From NCBI RefSeq assembly GCF_003315235.1, contig NZ_QNRU01000011.1, forward strand, positions 1-63,076: a DNA stretch of 63,076 nt. The letters are read 5' to 3'. The stretch is from Neisseria gonorrhoeae (lineage in GTDB: Bacteria; Pseudomonadota; Gammaproteobacteria; Burkholderiales; Neisseriaceae). The notes under the pieces are model-generated. The model was not told the origin of the DNA. It saw nothing but the letters and a program-made list of their open reading frames with translations, and did no database searches. The position numbers and the translations under genes were made by a program. Positions 1-11,132 of this stretch are shown here, piece by piece. Every line of letters begins with the position of its first letter. Within the stretch, counting starts at the first letter, position 1.

Positions 1-50
1 ACAAGTTAAACGTTGCTGCGGTTTGGCCGGTGTTTTTGCATTGTCCGTAA

Positions 51-203
51 TATAGCGGATTAACAAAAACCGGTACGGCGTTGCCCCGCCCCGGCCCAAA
101 GGGAACGATTCCCTAAGGTGATGGAGCGCCGGGCGGATCGGTTCCGTACTATCCGTACTGCCTGCGGCCCGCCGCCTTGTCCTGATTTTTGTTAATCCGC
201 TAT
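51..203. repeat. Correia repeat enclosed element (CREE), long form
   Basis: The element starts TATAGCGGATTAACAAAAA and ends with the inverted TTTTTGTTAATCCGCTAT, about 153 bases in all. The internal block around 105-160 is the segment that in long CREEs carries an IHF-binding region. CREEs are miniature inverted-repeat elements that insert at TA and can supply promoters or RNase III sites. Confidence 0.9.
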
Positions 204-450
204 GGTTTAAAGCTTTGTTTCTTAAGTCCGCAGAGTATGCCATGGTTAAACCTTCAACGTCGAGTGTTGTACTATTTTGTTTTTAATTGAATATAAAACA
301 AATGGGTTAAACCAGTATCCATACATCAGCTTTTTTATCATCCTACTTTTTATTCATCCGATCGGGCAGACAGATTTCAAAGATGAAAAGCCTATTCTAT
401 TCACACCCATTTGATGTCATTTCCACACGGACGAACAAATAAATTCCCAT

Positions 451-484
451 AAAAAAACGGAGCAGATACCTGCCCCGTTTTTTA
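451..484 (-). terminator. Terminator of cycB
   Basis: The hairpin arms AAAAAACGG and CCGTTTTTT lie just downstream of the minus-strand cytochrome c5 stop codon. The T-rich arm is on the correct side for intrinsic termination. No uptake sequence is involved. Confidence 0.6.
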
Positions 485-497
485 ATTTAATCCGAAT

Positions 498-1337
498 TTA
501 GAATTTTGCACCGGATTGGTTTGCCATATAGTCAACAGCCGCTTTGACTTCGTCATCGCTCAAACCTGCATTGCCGCCTTTGGCCGGCATCGCGTTAAAG
601 CCTTCAAGGGCATGTTTGTGCAAGGTTTCTTTGCCTTTTTTGATACGCGGTGCCCAATCGTCTTTTTTGCCTATGCCGGGAATACCGGGAATCGAACCGC
701 CGTGGCACACCTGACAGGTTGCTTCGAAGACTTTTTTACCGTCAACGCCGACCGCAGGGGCTGCCGCACCCTTGTCTTCTGCCTTCGCTTCTGCCGGAGC
801 TGCACTATCGGCAGGAGCAGAAGCTGTTCCTGAAGCGGCATTGTCGGCAGGCGCAGCCTCATCAGGATTCGGGAAAGAACCGCCGCTTTTGTTCGCCATG
901 TAGGTAATCGCCCGTTTGAGTTCCTGATCGGTCAGGTCTGCCGCACCGCCTTTGGCAGGCATGGCGTTAAAGCCGTTCAGCGCGTGTTGGAACAAGGTAT
1001 CGAAGCCTTGCGCGATACGCGGCGCCCAGTCGCCGTTGTGTTCCAGTTTCGGAGCGTTCGGCACATTGCTGTCCGCCGCGTGGCATTGGATACAGATTTT
1101 GCCGAAAATCTGTTCGCCTTGGCGTTCGCCGACGGGGATGCCGTCACCCATCGTCAATTGTCCGACAGGCTGGATGCGGGTCTGCGTTGCCGCTTCCGTA
1201 GTGGCATCGACATCGCCGAACGATCCACTGCCCGCCAGCTTAATCAGGAAATAAAGGACTGCAATAACAATAACGATACCGCTCACAAGGGTAAACAGTG
1301 CAGAGCCTTGGGCTTTGTTGTCGCGGAGTTGTTTCAT
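498..1337 (-). CDS. cycB: Cytochrome c5, di-haem, membrane-anchored
   Basis: This c-type cytochrome carries electrons from the bc1 complex to the cbb3 oxidase in the periplasm. An uncleaved N-terminal helix (about residues 14-35) anchors it in the inner membrane. Two homologous haem domains follow: CIQCH at 82-86 with a probable Met ligand at 126, and CQVCH at 208-212 with Met 250. An Ala/Pro/Glu-rich linker (about 157-196) joins them. The length of 279 residues matches neisserial c5. The second domain is strikingly similar to the third haem domain of CcoP in this window (50256-51575). The gene stands alone; a TATAAT on the minus strand at 1375-1380 is a plausible -10. The symbol follows gonococcal usage. 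Confidence 0.92.
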   Translation of the reverse strand: MKQLRDNKAQGSALFTLVSGIVIVIAVLYFLIKLAGSGSFGDVDATTEAATQTRIQPVGQLTMGDGIPVGERQGEQIFGKICIQCHAADSNVPNAPKLEHNGDWAPRIAQGFDTLFQHALNGFNAMPAKGGAADLTDQELKRAITYMANKSGGSFPNPDEAAPADNAASGTASAPADSAAPAEAKAEDKGAAAPAVGVDGKKVFEATCQVCHGGSIPGIPGIGKKDDWAPRIKKGKETLHKHALEGFNAMPAKGGNAGLSDDEVKAAVDYMANQSGAKF

Positions 1338-1374
1338 TTGGTAGGCCTCGCCGTCAGGTTAGGTTGTGCTGTAG

Positions 1375-1380
1375 ATTATA
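1375..1380 (-). promoter_or_regulatory. Candidate -10 box of cycB
   Basis: The minus strand reads TATAAT about 38 bases upstream of the cycB start codon. No good -35 hexamer is found at 17-18 bases, so this may be an activated promoter. Nothing else in 1338-1621 was recognised. Confidence 0.35.
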
Positions 1381-1621
1381 GTTTGGCGTGTTAAACACAG
1401 TTAACAATATTTTGCTGGATTATACTGAATTCACAGGGTCTTTCCAATCGCTATCATTGAAAATATGAAAAAATTTGCCAATGGTATCTGTACAAAACAA
1501 ATAATCCGTTGAAAATACCGGATTATCTCCAAGAAAACTCCCCTTGTGCCGCCATACGCCGCCTGCCGGCGCAAGATAACCTTTGCCAATTTGCAGAATT
1601 TACGTTAACCTTACGTTTTCC

Positions 1622-1697
1622 GCACCCATAGCTCAGTTGGAAGAGTGTCAGTTTCCGAAGCTGGAGGTCACAGGTTCGATCCCTGTTGGGTGCGCCA
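1622..1697 (+). tRNA. tRNA-Arg (anticodon CCG)
   Basis: The 76-base cloverleaf has acceptor arms GCACCCA and TGGGTGC, followed by discriminator G and an encoded CCA. The D stem is GCTC/GAGT, and the anticodon stem 27-31/39-43 encloses a loop reading TTCCGAA, so the anticodon is CCG and reads the Arg codon CGG. The T arm is ACAGG TTCGATC CCTGT. A weak promoter may lie just upstream (TTGCCA at 1583-1588). Confidence 0.93.
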
Positions 1698-1705
1698 ATT
1701 ATAAA

Positions 1706-1746
1706 GAGGCCGTCTGAAAGATAAATATTTTTCAGACGGCCTTTTG
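1706..1746. terminator. Inverted uptake-sequence terminator between tRNA-Arg and tyrB
   Basis: GGCCGTCTGAAA and TTTCAGACGGCC form a hairpin between the plus-strand tRNA and the minus-strand tyrB, so it can end transcription from both sides. Confidence 0.8.
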
Positions 1747-1761
1747 ACTTACTTCAAATTC

Positions 1762-2955
1762 TTATTTCAACACTTCGGCAAGCGCATCGGCGACATAGGT
1801 GATATTTGATGTATTCAGCCCGGCGACGCACATCCTGCCGGAATCCAGCAGGTAAACGGCAAATTCGTCGCGCAACCTGCGGACTTGCCCCACGCTCAAC
1901 CCCGTGTAGCCGAACATTCCGCGCTGTTTGATGAAATAAGTGAAATCGCGGTCGGGGATTCGGGCGGTCAATACGCCGTAAAGTTTCTGCCGCATCGCAC
2001 GGATGCGGTCGCGCATCATATAAACTTCGTTTTGCCACAAGGCGTAAAGTTCGGAGCTGTTCATCACGTCGGCGGCGATATACGCGCCGTGCGCGGGCGG
2101 GCTGGAGTAGATGCGGCGGACGGTGAATTTGAGTTGTCCGAACACCAAATCCGCTTCTTCTTTATTGGGGCAAACCACGCTTAAGCCGCCGACGCGTTCG
2201 CCGTAGAGCGACAGGTTTTTTGAAAACGAATTGCTGACAAACAGCGGCAAATCCATTTCCACCGCTTTGCGGACGGCGTAGGCATCGCTGTCCAAATCGC
2301 CGCCGAAGCCTTGGTAGGCGATGTCCATAAACGGAATCAGTTTGCGCGTTTTGATGATCTGCAACACTTCGTCCCATTGCCGTTCCGACATATCCACGCC
2401 GGTCGGGTTGTGGCAGCAGGGATGGAGGATGAGGACGCTGTTTTCGGGCAGGGTGTTGAAAAACGCGGTCATTTCGTCGAATTTCACGCCGACAGTGGCA
2501 GGGTCGTAATATGGGTAAGTGCCGACCTCGAAACCTGCGCCTTCAAAAATGCCGCGATGGTTGTCCCAAGTCGGATCGCTGACGTAGGCGCGCGCTTCGG
2601 GAAACCAGCGGTGCAGGAAATCCGCCCCGACTTTGAGCGCGCCCGAGCCGCCCAGAGTCTGTACGGTAACGATGCGTCCCTGCGCGAGCGCGGGGTTGCC
2701 TTTGCCGAACAACAAATGCTGCACCGCGCTGCGGTAAACGTCCAAACCTTCCATCGGCAGGTAGGGCGACGGCGCAGGCACAGCGGTGCGGGCGGTTTCG
2801 GCACGGCTTACGGATTCCAATACGGGCATTCTGCCTTCGTCGTCGAAATAAATGCCTATGCTCAAATTGACTTTTTCGGGGCGCGGGTCGTTTTTGAAGG
2901 TTTCGACCAAACTCAAAATCGGGTCGCCGGGATAGTATTCGATGTGTCGGTACAT
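1762..2955 (-). CDS. tyrB: Aromatic/aspartate aminotransferase (class I PLP)
   Basis: This cytoplasmic pyridoxal-phosphate enzyme moves amino groups between aromatic amino acids or aspartate and 2-oxoglutarate. The PLP lysine is K246 in SNSFSKNLSLYGERVGG. The cofactor-binding residues of fold type I are present: N183 in HNPTG, D211 and Y214 in DIAY. The length of 397 residues is normal for AspC/TyrB. Sequence alone does not separate tyrB from aspC specificity; neisserial genes of this type are usually named tyrB. The start lies 19 bases after the trmA stop, so the two genes are probably cotranscribed. Confidence 0.88.
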   Translation of the reverse strand: MYRHIEYYPGDPILSLVETFKNDPRPEKVNLSIGIYFDDEGRMPVLESVSRAETARTAVPAPSPYLPMEGLDVYRSAVQHLLFGKGNPALAQGRIVTVQTLGGSGALKVGADFLHRWFPEARAYVSDPTWDNHRGIFEGAGFEVGTYPYYDPATVGVKFDEMTAFFNTLPENSVLILHPCCHNPTGVDMSERQWDEVLQIIKTRKLIPFMDIAYQGFGGDLDSDAYAVRKAVEMDLPLFVSNSFSKNLSLYGERVGGLSVVCPNKEEADLVFGQLKFTVRRIYSSPPAHGAYIAADVMNSSELYALWQNEVYMMRDRIRAMRQKLYGVLTARIPDRDFTYFIKQRGMFGYTGLSVGQVRRLRDEFAVYLLDSGRMCVAGLNTSNITYVADALAEVLK

Positions 2956-2974
2956 AGTCCTTACCTTTTGCTTT

Positions 2975-4063
2975 TCAAAGGATTTTCTTTTTCAACAGTA
3001 CGCCGCTTTCAATATGGTGCGTAAACGGGAATTGGTCGAACAGGGCGGCACGTCCGACCGTATGGGTTTCCGTCAAGGTGTCCAAATTGGCGCGCAGCGT
3101 TTCGGGATTGCAGGAAATGTAGATGATGTTGTCGAACTGCGACACCAGCTTCAAAGTTTCCTCATCGATGCCGGCACGCGGCGGATCGACGAAAATAGTG
3201 GAAAATGCGTAATCCGTCAAAACAATACCGCTCTCCTTAAGGCGTGTAAACTCACGTTTTCCGGTATAGGCTTCGGTAAACTCCTCAGCAGACAGGCGGG
3301 CGATTTTGATGTTGCCTATCCAGTTTGCCTCAATATTCCATTGCGCCGCACTGACGGAGGTTTTGGAGATTTCGGTTGCCAAAACCTGTCGGAAATATCG
3401 GGACAGCGGCAGGGTGAAATTGCCGTTGCCGCAATACAGTTCGAGCAGGTCGCCGCCCAAGCCTTCCGCCGCGCGGCACGCCCATTCGAGCATTTTCCGG
3501 CATACAGCGGCATTCGGCTGGGTAAAGCTGCCTTCGATTTGGCGGTAGTGGAAATCGCGGTCGCCGACGCGCAGGGTTTCCGTCACATAGTCCTGTTTTA
3601 AGACTATTTTCTGCCCCCTGCTCCGCCCGATAACGGAAATATCCAACTGTTGCTGTAACGCTTGCGCCGCCTTCATCCACTCATCATCAAGCCTTTTGTG
3701 GTAAATCATGGTAACCAGCATTTCCCCGCTGAGCGTGGACAGAAATTCGACGGCATACCAATGGTTTCTCAGTTCGGCAGATTGGGCGGCAACGGCAATC
3801 AATTCGGGCATCAGGCAGTTGACTGCCTCTGAAGCAGCATCGAAACGGTCGCAACGGATCAGGCTTGCCCCGCTAGCCTTCTGCCCTTTTTCAAACATGG
3901 CGTAAAACATTTCACCGCCTTCGTGCCAAATGCGGAATTCGGCGCGCATGCGGTAGTGTTTGTCCGGAGATTCGTACACTTCCCACTCAGGAACATCCAA
4001 ACCTGCAAAAAGGGTTTTAAGGTAGTCTTTTTTACCTTGAAGCTGCTGCGTGTAGTCATTCAT
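2975..4063 (-). CDS. trmA: tRNA (uracil-54-C5)-methyltransferase
   Basis: TrmA makes 5-methyluridine at position 54 of the tRNA T loop, using S-adenosylmethionine. The N-terminal RNA-binding half is followed by SFTQPN (179-184), the SAM-binding stretch [10 protein letters not shown] (207-216), FVDPPRAG (291-298) and the catalytic motif YISCNPETL, with nucleophile C318. The length is 362 residues against 366 in E. coli. It lacks an N-terminal TRAM domain and Fe-S cysteines, which points to TrmA rather than RlmD. It is the first gene of a likely trmA-tyrB operon and is divergent from aroC. Confidence 0.94.
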   Translation of the reverse strand: MNDYTQQLQGKKDYLKTLFAGLDVPEWEVYESPDKHYRMRAEFRIWHEGGEMFYAMFEKGQKASGASLIRCDRFDAASEAVNCLMPELIAVAAQSAELRNHWYAVEFLSTLSGEMLVTMIYHKRLDDEWMKAAQALQQQLDISVIGRSRGQKIVLKQDYVTETLRVGDRDFHYRQIEGSFTQPNAAVCRKMLEWACRAAEGLGGDLLELYCGNGNFTLPLSRYFRQVLATEISKTSVSAAQWNIEANWIGNIKIARLSAEEFTEAYTGKREFTRLKESGIVLTDYAFSTIFVDPPRAGIDEETLKLVSQFDNIIYISCNPETLRANLDTLTETHTVGRAALFDQFPFTHHIESGVLLKKKIL

Positions 4064-4209
4064 ATCGCTATCCTGAAAAATCAGGCCGGATTATAAGCCG
4101 ATTTTCCTCGCCGCACGCAAACTCTTTGACTGCCGCCCCTTCAATGACGGACGGGCTTTTGTGCTAAAATCCGCCATCTTTCCACACTATACCGATAAAG
4201 GGAAAAATC

Positions 4210-5310
4210 ATGGCAGGCAACACTTTCGGACAAATCTTCACCGTGACCACCTTCGGCGAAAGCCACGGCGCGGGTTTGGGCTGCATCATCGACGGCTGCC
4301 CGCCCGGCTTGGAATTAAGCGAAGCGGATATCCAATTTGACCTCGACCGGCGCAAACCCGGCACCAGCCGCCACGTTACCCAACGCCGCGAAGCCGACCA
4401 AGTCGAAATCCTCTCCGGCGTATTCGAAGGCAAAACCACCGGCACACCCATCGCCCTCCTAATCCGCAACACCGACCAGCGCAGCAAAGACTACGGCAAC
4501 ATCGCCACCGCCTTCCGCCCCGGACACGCCGACTATACCTATTGGCACAAATACGGTACGCGCGACTACCGGGGCGGCGGCAGGAGTTCCGCCCGCGAAA
4601 CCGCAGCCCGCGTTGCCGCCGGAGCCGTTGCCAAAAAATGGCTGAAAGAAAAATTCGGCACGGAAATCACCGCCTACGTTACCCAAGTCGGCGAAAAAAA
4701 AATCCGGTTTGAAGGCAGCGAACACATTTCCCAAAATCCTTTTTTTGCCGCCAACCAAAGCCAAATCGCCGAACTGGAACACTATATGGACGGTGTGCGC
4801 AAATCCTTGGATTCCGTCGGCGCGAAACTGCATATCGAAGCCGCCAACGTCCCCGTCGGTTTGGGCGAACCCGTTTTCGACCGCCTCGATGCCGAAATCG
4901 CCTACGCGATGATGGGCATCAACGCCGTCAAAGGCGTGGAAATCGGCGCAGGTTTTGACAGCGTAACGCAACGCGGCAGCGAACACGGCGACGAACTGAC
5001 CCCGCAAGGCTTCCTGTCCAACCATTCGGGCGGCATCCTCGGCGGCATCAGCACCGGGCAAGACATCTGCGTCAATATCGCCATCAAACCCACCAGCTCC
5101 ATCGCCACACCGCGCCGAAGCATCGACATTCACGGCAACCCCGTCGAACTCGCCACCCGCGGCAGGCACGATCCCTGCGTCGGCTTGCGCGCCGCGCCGA
5201 TTGCCGAAGCTATGCTCGCCTTGGTTTTAATCGACCACGCCCTGCGCCATCGTGCGCAAAATGCGGATGTTGCCGCGGATACGCCCGATATTTCCCGCTC
5301 GGACAAGTAA
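4210..5310 (+). CDS. aroC: Chorismate synthase
   Basis: AroC converts 5-enolpyruvylshikimate-3-phosphate to chorismate, the last step of the shikimate pathway, using reduced FMN. Family signatures visible are [14 protein letters not shown] near residue 17, [18 protein letters not shown] near residues 122-139, and the C-terminal [17 protein letters not shown] segment. The length of 366 residues is typical of the monofunctional bacterial enzyme. The start follows a weak Shine-Dalgarno (GGGAAA). The gene is monocistronic and followed at short distance by proQ on the same strand. Confidence 0.97.
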   Translation: MAGNTFGQIFTVTTFGESHGAGLGCIIDGCPPGLELSEADIQFDLDRRKPGTSRHVTQRREADQVEILSGVFEGKTTGTPIALLIRNTDQRSKDYGNIATAFRPGHADYTYWHKYGTRDYRGGGRSSARETAARVAAGAVAKKWLKEKFGTEITAYVTQVGEKKIRFEGSEHISQNPFFAANQSQIAELEHYMDGVRKSLDSVGAKLHIEAANVPVGLGEPVFDRLDAEIAYAMMGINAVKGVEIGAGFDSVTQRGSEHGDELTPQGFLSNHSGGILGGISTGQDICVNIAIKPTSSIATPRRSIDIHGNPVELATRGRHDPCVGLRAAPIAEAMLALVLIDHALRHRAQNADVAADTPDISRSDK

Positions 5311-5400
5311 AAAGATTTAGCCAAAACACGGGCTTTATACTAAAATACCGACCATTGCCGTGCCGTCTGAACGCACGATTCTTAGAGGAATACAACCGAA

Positions 5401-5826
5401 ATGACACAAGAAACCGCTTTGGGCGCGGCACTGAAATCCGCCGTCCAAACTATGAGCAAAAAGAAACAGACCGAAATGATCGCCGACCACATCTACGGCA
5501 AATACGATGTATTCAAACGCTTCAAACCGTTGGCGCTCGGCATCGATCAGGATTTGATTGCCGCTTTGCCGCAATACGATTCCGCACTGATTGCACGCGT
5601 CCTCGCCAACCACTGCCGCCGTCCGCGCTATCTGAAAGCCTTGGCGCGCGGCGGCAAACGTTTCGATTTGAACAACCGTTTCAAAGGCGAAGTTACCCCC
5701 GAAGAACAGGCGATTGCGCAAAACCATCCTTTCGTGCAGCAGGCTTTGCAACAGCAGTCCGCCCAAGCTGCCGCCGAAACGCCGTCTGTTGAAGCCGAAG
5801 CAGCCGAATCTTCCGCAGCAGAATAA
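5401..5826 (+). CDS. proQ: ProQ/FinO-family RNA chaperone (minimal ProQ)
   Basis: This 141-residue protein consists almost only of a FinO-like RNA-binding domain (about residues 5-115), with basic conserved patches such as FKRFKPLALG and CRRPRYLKAL, plus an acidic Ala/Glu-rich tail. It lacks the long linker and C-terminal SH3-like domain of E. coli ProQ. The family binds structured RNAs and 3' terminator hairpins and shapes small-RNA regulation; the meningococcal homologue is a well-studied minimal ProQ. It is followed by an uptake-sequence terminator shared with parE. Confidence 0.93.
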   Translation: MTQETALGAALKSAVQTMSKKKQTEMIADHIYGKYDVFKRFKPLALGIDQDLIAALPQYDSALIARVLANHCRRPRYLKALARGGKRFDLNNRFKGEVTPEEQAIAQNHPFVQQALQQQSAQAAAETPSVEAEAAESSAAE

Positions 5827-5837
5827 ATCCCCAAACG

Positions 5838-5881
5838 AAATGCCGTCTGAAAACCGATTTGGTTTCAGACGGCATTTTTTC
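5838..5881. terminator. Inverted uptake-sequence terminator, proQ/parE
   Basis: ATGCCGTCTGAAAACC pairs with GGTTTCAGACGGCAT, followed by a T run on the plus strand. It lies between convergent proQ and parE and can serve both. Confidence 0.85.
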
Positions 5882-5899
5882 GTATGCGGCAATCACGGC

Positions 5900-7885
5900 T
5901 CAAATATCGAGTTGCGCCGTATCGCCTTCGCGTTCCATCCAAGCGCGGCGGGCGGCGGCTTCGCCTTTGCCCATCAGTTTGACGAAGATGTCGCGCGTCT
6001 CGTCATCCGCGCCTTCGGGGATTTGCACCTGCAACAGGCGGCGGGTGTCGGGGTGCATGGTGGTGTCTTTGAGCTGGTCGGGGTTCATCTCGCCCAAGCC
6101 TTTGAAACGGCTGATGGAATAGGCGGTTTCTTTAACGCCTTCTTTTTGCAGCCGCTCTAAAATGCCGTCAAGTTCGTTTTGGTCGAGGGCGTAGAATTTG
6201 CGGGCGGGTTTGCTTTTGCCTTGTGCGTTGACATCGACGCGGAACAGCGGCGGCTGGGCGACGTAGATGTGTCCGTCGGCGACCAGTTTGGGGAAGTGGC
6301 GGTAGAACAGGGTCAACAGCAAAACCTGAATATGCGAACCGTCCACGTCGGCATCGGACAAGATGGCTATTTTGCCGTAGCGCAGGCCGCTTAAGTCGGG
6401 ATGGTCGTTGATGGCGTGCGGATCGACACCGATGGCGACGGAAATGTCGTGGATTTCGGCGTTGCCGAAAAGCTGGTCGGGGTGGACTTCAAAGCTATTG
6501 AGCACTTTGCCGCGCAGGGGCAGGATGGCTTGTGTGGCTTTGTCGCGGGCGAGTTTGGCGGAGCCGCCGGCGGAATCGCCTTCGACGAGGAAGAGTTCGT
6601 TTTCGCGGATGTCTTCGCTTTCACAGTCGGTCAGCTTACCGGGCAGGATGGCGACGCCGCTGCCTTTTTTCTTTTCGATTTTTTTAACCGAACGTATCCG
6701 TGCCTGTGCCTGACGGATGGCGAGTTCGGCGATTTTTTTGCCGAAGTCCACGTTTTGGTTCAGCCACAATTCCAAAGGATCGCCCGATACGGCGGCGACA
6801 AGTTTCAGCGCGTCGCGGTTGGTCAGCTTGTCTTTGGTCTGACCTTGGAATTGCGGGTCGAGGACGCGGGCGGAGAGGACGAAGGCGGTTTTTCCGAACA
6901 CGTCGTCGCTTTGCACTTTAACGCCGCGCGGTAAGAGGTTGTGCAGGTTGATGAAGTTGTTGACGGCGTTGAACACGGCTTGTTTCAAGCCTGCTTCGTG
7001 CGTTCCGCCCAGCGAGGTCGGGATAAGGTTGACGTAGCTTTCGTTGGCGCACGAGCCTTCTTCCAGCCAAGTCAAAGCAAACGCGGCACCTTCGCCAATG
7101 CTGAAATCGCCGTTGTGGCCGTCTGAAATGTAGTTTTCGCAGGAGAACAGCGGCACGGCTTCCTGTGCGTCGGCAATCAGGTCGGTCAGATAGCTTTTCA
7201 GACCGTCGGGGTAATGCCAGGTTTGGGTGTGCGCTTCGTCTTCGCCTTTGACCGGACGGGTCAGGGAAACGCGCACGCCCGGCAGCAGCACGGCTTTGGC
7301 GCGCAATAGACGCTCGAGTTCGGGAATGCTGTAATTCGGGCTTTCAAAATATTTGCCGTCCGGCCACACGCGCACTTCGGTGCCGCTGTCTTTGACGGCG
7401 CATTTGCCCACTTGTGCCAACGGTTCGACCACATCGCCGCCGGCAAACACGATGCGGTGGACTTTGCCGTCTCGTTTGACACTGACTTCAAGTCGGGTGG
7501 AAAGCGCGTTGGTAACGGATACGCCCACACCGTGCAGGCCGCCTGAAAAGGCATACGCACTGCCGCCGTCTTTTTTGTTGAACTTGCCGCCCGCGTGCAG
7601 GCGGGTAAACACGAGTTCGGCTACGGGTACGCCTTCTTCAGGGTGCAGGCCGACGGGAATGCCGCGCCCGTTGTCGCGCACGGAAAGCGAACCGTCTTCA
7701 TGAATTTGCACGTCGATTTCAGTGGCGAAACCGCCCAACGCCTCGTCCGCCGCGTTGTCGATGACTTCTTGGCAGATATGTGTCGGGCTGTCGGTGCGGG
7801 TGTACATGCCGGGACGTTCTTTGACCGGCTCCAAGCCTTTGAGGACGGTGATGCTGGATTCGCTGTATTGGTTGTTTTTAGCCAT
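5900..7885 (-). CDS. parE: DNA topoisomerase IV subunit B
   Basis: ParE is the ATPase subunit of topoisomerase IV, which decatenates daughter chromosomes together with ParC. The GHKL ATPase motifs are present: NAADEALGG, DNGRGIPVG and GGLHGVGVSVTNALS in the first 130 residues. The Toprim segment starts at LVEGDSAGGSA and contains DADVDGSHI. The length of 661 residues fits ParE; GyrB of proteobacteria is longer because of a DNA-binding insertion missing here. It follows rppH on the minus strand, with a hairpin in between. Confidence 0.94.
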   Translation of the reverse strand: MAKNNQYSESSITVLKGLEPVKERPGMYTRTDSPTHICQEVIDNAADEALGGFATEIDVQIHEDGSLSVRDNGRGIPVGLHPEEGVPVAELVFTRLHAGGKFNKKDGGSAYAFSGGLHGVGVSVTNALSTRLEVSVKRDGKVHRIVFAGGDVVEPLAQVGKCAVKDSGTEVRVWPDGKYFESPNYSIPELERLLRAKAVLLPGVRVSLTRPVKGEDEAHTQTWHYPDGLKSYLTDLIADAQEAVPLFSCENYISDGHNGDFSIGEGAAFALTWLEEGSCANESYVNLIPTSLGGTHEAGLKQAVFNAVNNFINLHNLLPRGVKVQSDDVFGKTAFVLSARVLDPQFQGQTKDKLTNRDALKLVAAVSGDPLELWLNQNVDFGKKIAELAIRQAQARIRSVKKIEKKKGSGVAILPGKLTDCESEDIRENELFLVEGDSAGGSAKLARDKATQAILPLRGKVLNSFEVHPDQLFGNAEIHDISVAIGVDPHAINDHPDLSGLRYGKIAILSDADVDGSHIQVLLLTLFYRHFPKLVADGHIYVAQPPLFRVDVNAQGKSKPARKFYALDQNELDGILERLQKEGVKETAYSISRFKGLGEMNPDQLKDTTMHPDTRRLLQVQIPEGADDETRDIFVKLMGKGEAAARRAWMEREGDTAQLDI

Positions 7886-7910
7886 AGGAATAATCTGAAA
7901 GTAAGAAAAA

Positions 7911-7939
7911 CAACGCTTTCAGACGGCCTGAAAGCGTTG
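7911..7939 (-). terminator. Hairpin between rppH and parE
   Basis: CAACGCTTTCAG and CTGAAAGCGTTG form a perfect 12-bp stem around ACGGC, a loop that contains half of an uptake sequence. It lies after the rppH stop codon and 26 bases before parE. No strong T run follows, so it may attenuate rather than stop transcription. Confidence 0.55.
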
Positions 7940-7951
7940 CGTTCCGTTATT

Positions 7952-8476
7952 TTACCGGTTGCCGGAAGGTTGGCGGGCGGCAAAGTCTTCATAACTTTCC
8001 ATACCGCGCAGGAAGCGGGAAGAGAGTTCTTTCAACGCCCCCAAATAAACGTCGCGTTTGAAATCAATCACTTCGTCAACGGGCGCCCAATATTGATGCC
8101 AACGCCAGCCGTCAAATTCGGGGTGGCGGGTGGCGCGCAGGTTGACATCGCAATCCCGGCCGGTCAGGCGCAGGAGATACCAAATCTGCTTCTGTCCGCG
8201 ATAAGAGCCGCGCCATTCGCGGCGCACCCAGTTGTTCGGCACGTCGTAACGCAGCCAGTCGCGCGTCCGCCCGACGATTTTGACGTGTTGCGGCAGAAGT
8301 CCGACTTCTTCGTAAAGCTCGCGGTACATCGCGGTTTCGGGGCTTTCGACGGGCTTGATGCCGCCTTGCGGAAACTGCCAAGAATGTTCGCGCACGCGCT
8401 TGCCCCAAAAGACTTCGTTACGTTCGTTAATTAGGATAATACCGACATTGGGGCGATAGCCTTCCCTGTCCAACAC
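7952..8476 (-). CDS. rppH: RNA pyrophosphohydrolase (Nudix)
   Basis: RppH removes pyrophosphate from 5'-triphosphorylated mRNA, starting RNase E-dependent decay. The Nudix box is complete: it begins at [10 protein letters not shown] and ends [10 protein letters not shown] chose the GTG at 8476 because GGAGGG sits 7 bases upstream and the protein then begins [12 protein letters not shown], as in the family, giving 174 residues against 176 in E. coli. The frame stays open upstream to 8560, but those 28 residues do not resemble the family. Confidence 0.9.
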   Translation of the reverse strand: MLDREGYRPNVGIILINERNEVFWGKRVREHSWQFPQGGIKPVESPETAMYRELYEEVGLLPQHVKIVGRTRDWLRYDVPNNWVRREWRGSYRGQKQIWYLLRLTGRDCDVNLRATRHPEFDGWRWHQYWAPVDEVIDFKRDVYLGALKELSSRFLRGMESYEDFAARQPSGNR

Positions 8477-8626
8477 GGTGTCGCCCTCCGTTAAATTCAA
8501 TCTTGGGATTTTCCCACAAATCGGACGGTTTTGACAAATCGGACGGTATGGTTCAAGCATGTCGAAACACGGACGGATTCGGGAAAATATCTTAAATTTG
8601 GTTTACAATAATACGTTTCAAATTAA

Positions 8627-9937
<1,311 letters not shown>

Positions 9938-9954
9938 GCCTTAACCCTGAACAT

Positions 9955-9990
9955 AAATGCCGTCTGAAACCTGTTTCAGACGGCATTTCC
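9955..9990. terminator. Inverted uptake-sequence terminator, serS/ldhA
   Basis: AAATGCCGTCTGAAAC pairs with GTTTCAGACGGCATTT between the convergent serS and ldhA genes. Confidence 0.85.
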
Positions 9991-10009
9991 TTTAAACTCT
10001 TAAAACACA

Positions 10010-11008
10010 TCAACCGTCGGCACGAACCGCATTGCCGCAATCGCCGGTCTGTCCGACCTCGCGGATATTGGACAGCGTAACTTCCGAAATATTACCCAAC
10101 GCCTCTTCCGTCAAAAATGCCTGATGTCCGGTAAACAGTACGTTATGACAAGACGACAGGCGGCGGAACACGTCGTCGGTAATCACATCGTTGGATTTGT
10201 CTTCAAAAAACAGCTCGCGCTCGTTCTCGTACACATCCATGCCCAATGCACCGATTTTCCGGCATTTCAACGCCTCGATGGCGGCGGCGCTGTCAATCAG
10301 CCCGCCCCGGCTGGTGTTGATAATCATCACGCCGTCTTTCATTTTGTCGAACGCCGCTTCGTTCAGCATATAGTGGTTTTCCGGCGTGGCGGGACAATGC
10401 AGCGTGATGATGTCCGATCGGGCATACAGCTCGTCCAAATCCACATACCTGCCGCCGAGTTTTTCCACTTCGGGGTTGCAAAACGGATCGTAAGCCAGCA
10501 GGTTCATACCGAAACCCTTTAAAATCCGCATCGTTGCGATACCGATTTTCCCCGTGCCGATAACGCCCGCCGTTTTGCCGTACATATTGAAGCCGGTCAG
10601 ACCTTCCAGCGAAAAATTCGCATCGCGGGTACGCTGGTAGGCTTTGTGGATACGGCGGTTCAAAGTCAGCATCAGACCGACCGTATGTTCCGCAACCGAT
10701 TCGGGCGAATAGGCAGGCACGCGCACGACTTTCAAGCCCAACTCTTCAGCCGCCTTCAAATCCACATTATTGAAGCCGGCACAACGCAACGCCACAGTTT
10801 TCACGCCAATTTGCGCCAATTTTTCCAACACGGGCCGGCTGCCGTCGTCGTTTACAAAAATACAGGCCGCTTCCGCGCCTTCCGCCATTTTCGCCGTTTT
10901 CGCATCCAGCATGAAATCAAAAAACTCCAGCTCGAAGCCGAAATGCCGGTTGGCGCGGGTAAAATGTTCGCGGTCATAGCTTTTCGTACCGTAAATCGCA
11001 ATCTTCAT
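10010..11008 (-). CDS. ldhA: D-lactate dehydrogenase, NAD-dependent fermentative type
   Basis: LdhA reduces pyruvate to D-lactate with NADH in the cytoplasm. The Rossmann motif GTGKIGIATMRILKGFG lies in the middle, and the D-2-hydroxyacid dehydrogenase catalytic His is in TGHQAFLTEEA near the C-terminus. I take the ATG at 11008 (MKIAIYGTKSYD), which gives 332 residues like other LdhA proteins; the frame is open upstream to 11047 but that extension is atypical. It is the last gene of the minus-strand run that begins at dedA, but is probably transcribed separately from prfA. Confidence 0.9.
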   Translation of the reverse strand: MKIAIYGTKSYDREHFTRANRHFGFELEFFDFMLDAKTAKMAEGAEAACIFVNDDGSRPVLEKLAQIGVKTVALRCAGFNNVDLKAAEELGLKVVRVPAYSPESVAEHTVGLMLTLNRRIHKAYQRTRDANFSLEGLTGFNMYGKTAGVIGTGKIGIATMRILKGFGMNLLAYDPFCNPEVEKLGGRYVDLDELYARSDIITLHCPATPENHYMLNEAAFDKMKDGVMIINTSRGGLIDSAAAIEALKCRKIGALGMDVYENERELFFEDKSNDVITDDVFRRLSSCHNVLFTGHQAFLTEEALGNISEVTLSNIREVGQTGDCGNAVRADG

Positions 11009-11132
11009 CAATATGTCCAGTTGTCGTCTATGGTTGAGAAACGGCATAATACACCGAATTCAAACAAATCAGTAGAATATGGCGGATTAAAATTGATTTC
11101 ATGCACGGCATTTCCATTTCAAAACACAAAAC

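Larger units (their letters stand above)
1..497. other. Intergenic region at left edge with CREE and cycB terminator
   Basis: No convincing gene is visible. Bases 2-55 read as an open frame that runs in from the left edge and ends at a TAG inside the Correia element, so they could be the last 17 codons of a plus-strand gene, but they are too short to identify. After the CREE (51-203), bases 204-450 are AT-rich and hold nothing I can assign. A hairpin at 451-484 closes the region and serves the cytochrome c5 gene on the minus strand. Confidence 0.5.

Noticed and set aside
8477-8560. N-terminal extension of RppH
   Set aside because: A GTG with GGAGGG at proper spacing lies at 8476 and matches the family start; the extra 28 residues do not.
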